This document shows, piece after piece, positions 1 through 9,971 of a stretch of DNA of 64,000 nt. The notes under the pieces were generated by a model that searched no databases, was not told the origin of the DNA, and saw nothing but the letters and a program-made list of their open reading frames with translations. Position numbers and translations under genes: made by a program. The DNA lies in the NCBI GenBank assembly GCA_022592435.1, contig JABYQS010000006.1, positions 310,001 through 374,000 on the forward strand. Direction: 5' to 3'. Each line of letters starts with the position of its first letter. Position 1 is the stretch's first letter. The DNA comes from Cerioporus squamosus (taxonomy: Eukaryota; Basidiomycota; Agaricomycetes; Polyporales; Polyporaceae).

Positions 1-1316
1 GCTCCTGGGTGCCGAAACCGTCCATCTCGACGAGGAGCTGGTTGAGCGTCTGCTCGCGCTCGTCGTTCCCGCCAAAGCCCTTGCCCTTGCCACGGGCCTT
101 GCCAATGGCGTCGATTTCATCAATGAAGATGATCGACGGGGCGTTCTTCTTCGCAGTGGCGAACAGATCGCGCACACGGGACGAACCCACACCGACGAAG
201 AGCTCGACGAACTCGGAGCCGAGACGGAGTAGAAGGGGACGCCGGCTTCACCAGCCGTCGCTTTCGCGAGCAGGGTCTTACCCGTTCCCGGGGGACCAGA
301 GAGGATGGCACCGCGGGGGATCTTGGCACCAAGTCGCTCGTAACGGGTAGGCTCCTTGAGGAAGGAGACGAACTCCATAATCTCAACCTTGGCCTCGTCC
401 ATGCCAGCGATATTCTCGAAGCGGACCCTCACGTCGGTCTCGTTGTTGAACATCTTGGCCTTGCTCTTGCCTACGCTGAAGATACCTCCGCCGCTGCCTC
501 CCGCACCGCCTGCGCGGCGCGAGAGCCAGATCATGATACCAGCGAACAGGAGGGTAGGGCCGAAGCTGACGAGGTAGTTGAATGTGGAGACCTCCTCATG
601 GTAGGAGACGGGAATGCGTTCGTGAGTGGGAATCCGGAGCTCGTTCTGCGCCTCGTCCAGCTTTCTCTCGAATGCCTCCACCGAGCCGATGGAGAAGTAG
701 TACTCTCCTCCGCCACCAGCAGCGGCCGGGTACATTGCGCCCGTGGCATTCGAGTGGAGCTTGACACGGACCTTCGAGCGGTTCACCACCGTCAAGCTGT
801 CGACGAGGCCCTTGTCCAAGAACGCTGTCCGGAACTCCTGCCAGGTAATCTCCTTCGCCGAGGGGTACGAACTCGAGGAGAGAGCGAAGAAGATGGCAGC
901 CGTCGTGGCAAGGAGCGCAAGCTGATTGGGGTTGAACGGGTTGTTGTTCGGGTTCTCCTGCTTGTTCCGCCTCCCCTCGTTCCTGTTCTCCGAGGAGGAC
1001 TTCTGGTCAGAGGCCGCCTCCTGCCGTGTGTCCTGGCGTTGCTGGTGGTACCGCTGAAAAAGCCCTCCAGACCCTTCAGCGGCTCCTCCTTCTGCTCGGC
1101 ATCCTTCCCCTCGGACTGCTTGTTCTCGACCTGGCCCTCCTTGTCCTTCCCGCTCTCCTCCGGGGTCCTCGAGTCGGTCGGGGGCTTCTGGTCGGGCGTG
1201 GGGTGATTGTCAGACGGCGTAGCGTAGAAGCGTGCAAATCTCGCCGGCGTAAGGGCGGGCGCAGCCCGTCGGCGTGCGAGCGCAGCCGCGCGCTGGCGAA
1301 GGTGGCGAGAAAGCAT
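1..1316 (-). CDS. mitochondrial m-AAA protease subunit (Afg3/Yta12, FtsH family), 3' end beyond window
   Basis: ATP-dependent zinc metalloprotease of the mitochondrial inner membrane that degrades unassembled membrane proteins and processes ribosomal and other precursors. Translation from the ATG at 1316 gives an Arg-rich presequence ([20 protein letters not shown]), an acidic/Lys-rich linker, and a first hydrophobic segment ([10 protein letters not shown]). The FtsH extracellular-type domain follows (about 840-600), then a second membrane segment ([13 protein letters not shown]). The AAA core has Walker A GPPGTGKT (about 272-301) and Walker B IIFIDEID (about 115-145). The second region of homology and the HEXXH protease domain would lie left of base 1. 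Two frame breaks need attention: one near 1030, where no GT-AG intron of the right phase is visible, and one near 220, where one G is missing from the codons for SVSGSEF. Both look like single-base sequence errors. Afg3 versus Yta12 cannot be decided from this half. Confidence 0.9.
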
Positions 1317-1633
1317 GGAGTAGAGGGAGAAGGAGGGAGAGTGAGGAGGACGAGCTCTGGCGCGACTTCCGTAAATATCGCGGGACGCACCGCGGAATCC
1401 GGATGACTAACTAGCCCCTAGCCTAGGGTTCGCACTTTGTGCCGCACATGATCGTAACCTCCCGCCGCTCCGCCAGTGCTCATCAGCATCGACATATAGT
1501 AGTCAGCCCGGAAACGCGGGATTGGCCTCGTAATCCACAGTAGCCTTAGGACATGTGAGTAGTATTGCTAAGGTACTTGTTTTAACCCTCGGGTGTAGCA
1601 GGAGATGTAAGTATAGTTATTGATGATGCGTCT
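1317..1633. other. intergenic, promoter side of m-AAA protease gene
   Basis: About 320 bases lie between the m-AAA protease start and the 3' end of the phosphatase gene, both on the minus strand. I see no open reading frame with family resemblance, no RNA gene and no repeat. It should hold the protease promoter and the phosphatase terminator. Confidence 0.5.
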
Positions 1634-3680
1634 TCAGTGCTTCATCCGCCCGTCGATGATCGGGTCTGGCCAGGGGACGGTGTAGTTCGCAAAGCAATCG
1701 TACTGGTAGTCGACCTCCGCAATGCGCTCCTTCATACCCTGAACGAACTTGTCTACGGGGCACAGGCCGTCCTTGTTTGCAGTGCAGTGGTTAATGCCGG
1801 TCAAGGGGACGACACCGTCGTTAAGGATGAAACGGATGTAAGATTCCTTGTTGCCAGATTTGTCGGCTGCGGGACAAGACATCACCTGGCCGGTGAGGTG
1901 CGTAGCAAACGGCACAATGCGCGAGCCAACATAAGTCTGAGGGCGAAATGAGTCAGAGAACGTCATTGGATGGGTGTTGCGGACGAACCTGCTTCTTCGG
2001 AATATGGTCGACCGGAAGGGGGCCGTTTTCCGCCATCGTCGTGAAGTTGAGAGCAACAAGAACTGCAAGTTTTCAGTCAGAACGATCCCACTCGGGGATA
2101 AGATGGACGCACTGGTCGAGATGACAGTATCATGCGAGGCATCGACGTAGACCGGCTGGTTGAGAGGGAACGTGAATGTTGCTCTCATCCAAAGTGCGAT
2201 TCACGCCCGTCGAGAAGTCAGTCAAAGGTGTCTGCGTAAGCCGAGCGACCAGCTCCTGAACGTAGCCGATGCCCTGCGCGGCGGTGGCAGGGTTGCCCGG
2301 GCCGTAGCTATACCAAAGCGCAAGATCTGCGGCCGTCGTAAGCAGAGTTCTCTGTCGTGGCAAAAACTCGGATGGACGCACCGATGGCGTACTCGTAGCC
2401 CTTCCACTCCTCCTCGGTAAAGAGGTCGCAGAACGCGGAGTAGCCAAGAGCCACGGTCTCGTACGGGCAGAGCTCCTGCATAGCCTGCACGCTCGCATAG
2501 TCGAGCTCGACGCCCGTGACGTACTTCCGGAGGCGCGTTACCGCGTCCTTCAGATATATAGCGGTCCAGTTCTGGGCCGCTTGGATTCCAATGGCGGCCA
2601 CGTCGTTGTTCGCGTTTGCGCAGTTCTCCCAGGGGTTGAGCGAGCTGTAGAAGCCTGTGTCCTCGATGGCGATTGACTGATGGTAGGACGTTGATATTGC
2701 TGAACGCCAAAGAAGCCCGCGGAAAAGTGCAGACTGCGCCCGAGTCAGTCAAGTTCATGCGAAGACGGGCACCTGTCCACTCACGCCGAGTCAACCATCC
2801 GAGCTGTATAAGCAATTGTCAGTCCACCGTTCGAACACGCGATACCGAATTCACTTTACCTTCCGAAGTCGTGCGGAAAACCGGCAGGTCGGTAAAGCCG
2901 TTCAACAGGTGCCCATACTTGACCCGGAAGGCGATACCGAGGTCAAAGCTAGACGAGTTGTAGTCAGACATTACGACGTATCTCAGCGGAAAACCAGAAG
3001 CTTACAGCTGTTCGCGTCCGAAGGGAGTGAGCAGCTCTGCGCCCAACTTGTAAGTCCAAGTGTTCAAGAAGTCGAGAGGACCAGAAGCGCTGAAGCCGGT
3101 CGAATTCGCAGCAGCGTGGAGCTTGGCGGCGAAAGCGGCATGACTCGACCCCACCTGCGGGTAGCGCGCCCCGTGACGATGCAGGAGATGCACCTGGGTC
3201 AGCTCGCACCCCGAGGGAACGATGGAAGAGGTGTCCTTGAGGCCGAAGAAGTCGCCGACGGACCACCACGGAGAAAGGTTGCCCCAGTATTGCATCGGGT
3301 TAAAGGAAGACGACTTCTGCGTGGAGGCGTCCGTGTCCGCAGGGTTCACGAGAGGGTAGACATCAGCCTTCTTGGGTGCGACGGGTGCCGTCTCGACTAC
3401 GAATGGCTCGTCGCCGGCTATGATAGATACAAATAATTAGTTAGAGTATACACAGAGGTGATGGAGATATAGACGTACTCGGGGTGGGTCCCGCGAACCC
3501 AACTTCCTCGGGACCAGGGAAGTAGGTATCGATGAACGTGTCCGTCGCATCAGGCGGGGGAAACACGGCAGTAACCGTGGAGCCAGCGTAGGAAGACGCG
3601 CTGTGCACGGTGCTGGTCGGTTTGGCGATGACCAGAGAAGCTGCACAAAGAGCAAGGAGAAGACGAGCAGGGAAGGCCAT
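1634..3680 (-). CDS. secreted histidine acid phosphatase, phytase type
   Basis: Secreted phosphomonoesterase that releases phosphate from phytate or other phosphate esters. The ATG at 3680 opens a signal peptide (MAFPARLLLALCAASLVIAK). The catalytic signature RHGARYP is at about residue 148 in exon 2 (about 3417-3006), and the proton-donor HD lies in YVDASHDTVI near the C-terminus (about 2150-2100). The protein ends PDPIIDGRMKH. The gene has several short introns (for example 3478-3418) and the exons join to a continuous protein of normal length for this family. Several N-x-S/T sites (NSTG, NWTA, NRTL) fit a glycosylated extracellular enzyme. Basidiomycete phytases are the closest family by the look of the sequence. 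Phytase rather than a broader acid phosphatase is inferred from overall similarity; substrate preference cannot be read here. Confidence 0.9.
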
Positions 3681-4668
3681 ACTTCACCGAAATGAATGTC
3701 AATCAGCGGCGCAACAAGTCTGGGGTCCCAAGGAGGCCACAGAGAACGCGGACGAGCACGAACTCTTTTTTATAGAGTCGGGCAGAGCGCCCGTTGATGA
3801 TCCCTCCCCTTGTACTGTATGTAACGCGGGTGAATCGGAGATTGTGATGGGACTGAGAGGAAGTGAGACATGTGCTCGCAAAGTCTGATCATTCATGATC
3901 TCCGGCGGCGATGCTCAGGGTTGGGGGGATGTAGGGGGGACTTCCGAGGCGTTCAGGTGATTTGTAGTGGCTTTCTGATGACCAGTATTCGGGTGGTATT
4001 CTCTGTGACAGTCATGGGCTGCATGGCGAGTCGCAGCCGTGTTTGGTGGACCATTCGTTGGGAGATGGTTAAGTGTCTCCCTACAAGCTTGTTCCTGTCA
4101 GTCAAACCCAAACTACTGTCTCAGGTCGACGAAGGTTGGACTGCTCACGACTTAAGTGCCGTACGTACATGACCATATGGATCTATTCACGCTGGTGCCG
4201 ATGGCCCGCGAAGCGGTCCTCCTCATGGGGTGGGCCCACGAATTCTGCCGCGATGTTCACGCTGAGTTTCTGGAATATCGGCATCCCGCTCACGACCGTC
4301 GCATGACGCGTCTACATACACTTGCATGCATATGCAGCACGATGTAAAGTACCTGTTCGAATCAACGTGAGCTGTATTCTCGCTCATCCGAGGGTGCCCC
4401 TCACCCCCAAAAAAATATATGATAGTATATCCGTGGATGACTGCTTGCCACTGCTCTGTCGCGAGACGGAGACTGAGAGAGAGCCGGGCAGCCTGGGCTG
4501 AGCTGGGGGGGTCCGCGCTAATTAGCTTGGCGGGCGAGGTTAGGGTTGCAGCAGTACTGTAGCGTTCGCTCGTTTGCACTCTGCGCTGCGCTCTCATCGC
4601 TCTTCTCGTCTGTCAGTGTCTGCCCGGCTTGTGCTCGATGTACCCTTCGGCGGCCATTGCCTGCATGC
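3681..4668. other. intergenic region between divergent phytase and PP2C genes
   Basis: About 990 bases separate the phytase start (minus) from the PP2C start (plus). Apart from the phytase TATA box and an A-rich stretch near 4410-4430, I see no gene, tRNA or repeat. Short open frames on both strands lack codon bias and family resemblance. Confidence 0.5.
3767..3774 (-). promoter_or_regulatory. TATA box of phytase gene
   Basis: TATAAAAA on the minus strand, about 87 bases upstream of the phytase start codon. This is a usual distance for a regulated secreted enzyme gene in fungi. No Pho4-type site was confirmed. Confidence 0.5.
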
Positions 4669-6282
4669 ATGGCGTTATTTCTTCCGTCCAGGTCTCCTCC
4701 GCTGCTCCGGTCGCTTCTCCCGCAACATCGTTCCGCTCGTTATCATGACTACGTTCGCATCTGCTCCCCAGGTATTTCCATCGCGAGTCTTCCCTGATGA
4801 CGGCATGCCAAGATCCCTCTTGCAGCAGGCGGCATGGGCCGGTTTCTCCTGAACAACCCAACTTCATTGGAGCCGCAAATTCGCGAGGGGAACGCAGGTA
4901 TGCCGTCCGTCTTGCGCGTCATGGGGAATGCGGGGTAACCTGTGAGTCCTCGTGTCGTCTGCAGAAACCAGGAAGACTTCTACTCCTACTCTGCACTGTC
5001 ACTCGAGCCTGAGGAGATCAGGCTTACCTTGAAAAAGGCGCACGACCTCGACTGGGACCCTTCGGTGCTGCCACCAGCGATAGCACGTCAAGTACTCTTT
5101 GTCGGCATCTACGACGGGCACGGAGGGTCGACCGTCTCACAATTCCTCCGCCAAGAGCTGCATGGCTTGTTCGAGAACGTGCACAAGTCTCAGGTACCTG
5201 AGGTGTACGCGTGGGCGAAGGAGCTTGGTGGGTACTTCAGGCGGTTCAATGGCGGGGTACTAGCTCCGTGGATCGAACCGGACGCGCCGAGCTTCCAGCA
5301 AGAGTTGGACCTTGAAGCTCGTGCCACCCTTGCGTTCTTCGAGGTCAGTCAGATATCTCCGCACCCGCAGATCCCGTGCGTGTCCTGACGCTTGCCCCAT
5401 TAGGTCGATAAGATCCTCTCCGAGGAGAAGGAGGCCAAGGAGTGCGGCGCGACCTCGTCCGTTGTCCTGCTGAAATCTCTAGACAACATGGGGTTCTTCC
5501 AGGCAACACAGCTTGCTCTCACAGTCGCGCATGTAGGGTGAGCCTTCCATCTGATTTTAGTTCTGTAGACGTGATTGCTGATTTTCTCCGTCAGGGATAC
5601 CCGCGTTCTCCTCACTTCGGCGGACGCTGGCAGAGTCACCCCGTTAACTGAGAATCACCATGCCGAAGCGCGTGTCGAGTCTCAGCGACTACGCCGTACG
5701 ATGGGCGCGCTGACAACAGATTCGTTTGGTGAAGTCCGGTAAGAGAATTTGCCCCACCTCTCGAACGGCTTCTAACCGTGTGGTCTGCAGATGGATGGGC
5801 GCTCTTGCAAACACTCGCTGGTACGTTGTGTTGTGATTTTGTGTGACGTGTTGCTCAGCTTCACGCCTACACACAGCCTCGGCGACCTGAAGTTCAAGCC
5901 ATTTGGCGTCACACCCGAACCCGAGGTCCGACACATGCTCCTCGAAGGTCAGTTAGGAGTGTCTTGCCACACTCACTGCTGACTAGCCGTTCCCTCAGGC
6001 CTGAAGTACACCCACCTAACACTCATCTCAGACGGCGTGTCTTCAGTAGTGTCAGATGAAGAGGTCTCAGACCTTGCACGAGGGGCGCTGACGCCGAAGG
6101 TCGCCGCAGACCGCATCCTCACCTTCGCGGAGGAGATGGGCAGCGACGACAACATGACGGCCGTCATTGTGCCCCTCGCAGGCTGGGGCAAGACCACCGG
6201 CCCAGACCGCACGAAGGAGCTGCGTGAGTACAGGCTGAAGGGCATGCAGGGCAGCGAGCGACATCGCGGGAGGTGGATGTAG
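4669..6282 (+). CDS. mitochondrial protein phosphatase 2C (PPM family)
   Basis: Mn/Mg-dependent Ser/Thr phosphatase, probably of the mitochondrial matrix and akin to yeast Ptc5/Ptc6-type pyruvate dehydrogenase phosphatases. I chose the ATG at 4669 because it gives a good presequence (MALFLPSRSPPLLRSLLPQH) and stays in frame through the first intron (about 4771-4826). Signature elements are YDGHGGS (about 5110), the mid-domain GDTRVLL segment after the intron near 5540-5595, ISDGVSS (about 6030) and the metal site GSDDNMTAVIV (about 6140). About seven introns are removed to give roughly 400 residues. The next ATG upstream in the same frame is at 4546 and would give a longer, less presequence-like start. 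The PP2C assignment is sure; the substrate is inference. Confidence 0.92.
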
Positions 6283-6563
6283 TCCCCCGCCCTCTCCCTG
6301 GAAATCACTACAGCTCTTCTTCTTATAGTCTTCGATGATACCCTGACAGTAACACTGGTATGTGGTATAGCGTGGCGGGGTCGCTGTAGCGTTGCTATCT
6401 GTAAACACTGTATAATGTAGTACACTCCACATACTGTACATACATACTAACGCGCATAGTAGACAGGCATCGAATGCACACGCTCCCTGCACGAGTTCCA
6501 CGGTTATTGTTGGTATCAAGTTAATTCTTCTGCAGCCCAGTCGCTGGTTTACTACGCCTGTTG

Positions 6564-9060
6564 TTAGATTTGTGCGGCAGCATGTCCGTCAGCGCGTGGG
6601 TCCGAGCCAGCTGCCCAGACGGTCTTCCCGGACTTATCGTTCAGCTTCTGGATGACCTGTCCGCGACCAAACATGCTCCTCTTCAGACCTGCAGCGCGGC
6701 GCGCGTCGTGGCCCATCTCTGCCAGCGCCGAGGGCACCATCAGCACAATCGTTCCCAGCCGTCGCGAGCCAGGGCCAAGACGTACCGCGCAGCTTCTCGA
6801 TCACCTCGTCCGCGATGCCCTCCTCGAAGTACACCTCGCTGTTGATATCGCCCGACTGCCCGCTCTGGTTGCTCTCCGTCTCCGGGCTGCCCGCGGAGAT
6901 GCAGAAGCGCGGAGCGTCGAGCGCGGCCTGCACGCCGAAGCCGCGGAGGATGTTCAGCAGGACCTGGACGTGGCCTTGCGGCTTTGTCATGCGTAGCATG
7001 TGCTCGTCAGCACCATGGAGAGCGAAGGACGAGTGCGACCGGGGCAGGGACGCACCTGCATGAACCCGCCCATGACGCCATAGCTCAGGAATAGCTCGTC
7101 CCCACGGAGTGCCATCGCTGGGATGATCGTGTGGTATGGCCGCTTTCCGCCCTGCAGGAGCCGCACGCGGTGTGTCAACAGACATAGACTTCGTTCGCGC
7201 TCGTTCTGCGAACGACAGGGTTTCTCGTACCTGGAGAGCGTTCGGGTGTCCGGGGGTAAGGTTGAAGTTCGACCCGCGGTTCTGCAGGGTGAACCCGCAC
7301 CCCTTCGGGACCGCTGCAAAGAGAGTATTAGGAGAGGTTGACAATGTCGCGGGAAACCCCCCGTACCAGCGGTGCCAAATCCTGAGAGAGTGGAGGTGGG
7401 GTTAGAGGGGCATTGAGGGCGAGAAGATTGGGGACGCACCGGCATAGTTGCTCTGAATGTAGCTGCAAGCGTTCCCATACTGGTCCGCTACGGTAAAGTA
7501 GACAGTATCAGAGGAATGGACAGGATTTCCCTGGAAGATAGCAAAGTCAAGCCTTGACTGTATGCGCTGTGTATGGGCACTTACATGGACGACCTTCGGG
7601 TTAGACTTGGTGGTATCAATGAGGGCTGCTCGCGAGGCGAGGTACTCCTGGAATGGTGTCAAAGTTACACAAGAGAGACGAGAGAAGCCGGGACCGACCT
7701 TGCTGAGGAGCTCCTTAACGGGTATGTTGCTAAAGGCAGGGTCCGTGATGTAGTACTGGCTGTCTGCAAAGGCAAGCCTGGCAAAACCAATGAGCGACAC
7801 TGTGTTACCCTGGATCGTCCGGACACGTACCTCATAGCCTCGACGAGGACGTGCAAGTACTCTGCCGAGTTGTGTTCCAGTTCAAGCAACGAGTTGATCT
7901 TGCCTTGCGCCTCGACGTTGTCCAGAATACCCAACGCAAGGAGCGCAGTCAGGCCTTGACCGTTGGGAGGGCACTACAGTATGATCAGCCCCAAAATCTC
8001 TCTGCAACACTCCAACACACATGCCTCATAGACGGTGACCTCCTCGTTGAACGTATACTTGATGGGCTCCACGAAGTCTGTATTGTGCGACGCAAGGTCT
8101 TCCAGCTCCATCATTCCGCCCTTGCTCTTGATGAGCTCTACGATAGCTTCCGCAACGCGGCCCTTGTAGAACCCGTCCTTGCCCTTCTCCGCTACCTCGC
8201 GGAAGGTCTTGGCGAGGTTGGTCAGCTTCATGAACTGCCCTGGGAGGGGCGCCTTCCCGTTGAGCAGTATCTCGTCGCCGTTCGGGGACGCGTTCTTGAT
8301 CAGGGGATACGAGCGTTGGTATGCGAAGCTGTTGATCTCCGTGACTGGAAAGCTGTAGAGAATCTGAGATCACAATCGCCTACGATGACAGTGGAGAGCT
8401 AAGAGACATACCCTCCCTCGGCAAGCCTAATGGCAGGCTCTAGGACGTCTGCGACGGACAGCTTGCCACTGCCCAATTTCTCGACAGTGTCGACCCATGC
8501 GGCCGCACAGCCTGGTAAGTAGATGTTGTCAAGACCATGCCGGAAGTCGGACGATGTGAAAGTCACCTACCAGGAACGGTCACGGAGTTCAGGTTGGTGC
8601 CAGGAATGCTGTTGCCCGAGACTCCTTGACTGCGAACATAGTCGATGGTCAGCTTTGCTGGTGAACGTCCTGAACCGTTCAGCGCCTTGACAGTCTTCGT
8701 CTGAGCATCGTAGAACAGACAGAAGGCGTCTCTACATGGAGACTTAGCAAGACGAACCCACACTGAAGAACGCTCGCAGCCTACCCTCCGATACCGCAAC
8801 AGCTGGGCTCAGTGACGTTCAGCGCAGCGGACGTAGCAACAGCAGCATCGGCTGGAGTACTTCATGAGCGCAATTGCAACGGCCCGAGGAGAAACCTCAC
8901 CTGCGTTGCCGCCCTTCCTGAGGATCTCGAGGCCAGCCTCTACCGCTAATGGTTGAGATGCGGCGACGATCCCCTTGGACCCATACACCACTGATCTGCG
9001 GCTCGGAAACCGCTGGAAGACTATCTCTGGCTGCTCGACCTTGTCCCAATCGATCTTCAT
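6564..9060 (-). CDS. gamma-glutamyltranspeptidase-like Ntn hydrolase
   Basis: Member of the gamma-glutamyltransferase/cephalosporin-acylase-like family, which matures by self-cleavage into two chains. The ATG at 9060 starts [10 protein letters not shown] without a signal peptide. Family blocks in order are [13 protein letters not shown] and LRKGGNA near the N-terminus, [14 protein letters not shown] (about 7520-7460), then IQSNYAG, the glycine-rich PGKRPYHT-like block (here [13 protein letters not shown]) and [15 protein letters not shown]. In this family the Thr starting the small subunit lies in the DTVY segment. The C-terminus ([20 protein letters not shown]) follows an intron at about 6718-6783. 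The lack of a signal or membrane anchor and the IQSNY block resemble the YwrD-type branch more than classical secreted GGT. The gene is head-to-head with the Zn2Cys6 regulator, about 910 bases apart. Glutathione as substrate is inferred from the family only. Confidence 0.9.
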
Positions 9061-9971
9061 GGCTGATATGACCTTGCTTTGTGCTAAGTGTGATGCTTCT
9101 TTCCCTGGAGTCTTTGCGAGCAGCTCGCGAAGTCGATGGCTGCGGTCAAGGAGGATCTTCCTCTCTGTTCACCGGACTAAATATTGGTGTCGTGAGAATG
9201 GCGGGGTCGGGACACATATCCGTGTAAACGGGATGCCGACGTCGACCAGGACTTGGATATACAATCGCAGCGATACCTGCAAGGACTCGGAGTCCCATGC
9301 AGCCTGAGAGTCTGAGACACATGTGCACCCGCCCCCCGGCGGACCTCCGTCCCGACTGCCGCAATCGCGGGCCCCCGGTGTCCGCCCTGCCACGTGCACG
9401 GCCTGAATATCGATATCCATTGGGCATCTCCGCCACCCTCAGGCTGAGTACCAATGCACTCCTCTACAACCAGACTTGCTGTGACCACTCGACGCTGTGG
9501 ACGGAAGGTTACAGGCACGCCAGATGTACGTTCTTTGGTGAGAACGAGGCAAGTCTGGTAATCACTTCCTTCACGACTCCGAGGCAGGACGTTCATGCTC
9601 CGAGGCGGCAGTGCTTCAACACCCTCAACCACGATATGTACCAGATCCTGAAGCAGTGCTAGTATTCACTTTGTGGTCAATCAATTGACTTCACTGGGTA
9701 CCCATGTCCTTGAGCTTCGCCAGGAAGATGACTGCTGTTTCACCCAGCGCGGCATTCTCCCGGGGGCATCGGAGGTCGGACGATCAGTGACATAGGGACG
9801 TCTTGGCCCCATACAGCCCCAGGCGACGCCTATCGCATACATATGGCGCTTGAATGTGTAGTAAACGCATCCAGCGTCTGTAGACGCTGTTTTGTCATCA
9901 TATAGCACTTAGACACATGCGGCTTTGAACGCCAGACATCTCTAACTCTTCCTCGTACAACGACCATCCCC
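9061..9971. other. intergenic region between divergent GGT-like and Zn2Cys6 genes
   Basis: About 910 bases with no gene I can support. A short minus-strand frame around 9760-9691 ends with a protein-like tail (VIFLAKLKDMGTQ) but has no recognisable upstream exon. It may be a decayed gene end or chance. Confidence 0.4.

Noticed and set aside
9681..9908. Minus-strand tail ending AKLKDMGTQ as a separate gene
   Set aside because: No upstream exon or start could be joined to it; kept only as a remark on the intergenic region.
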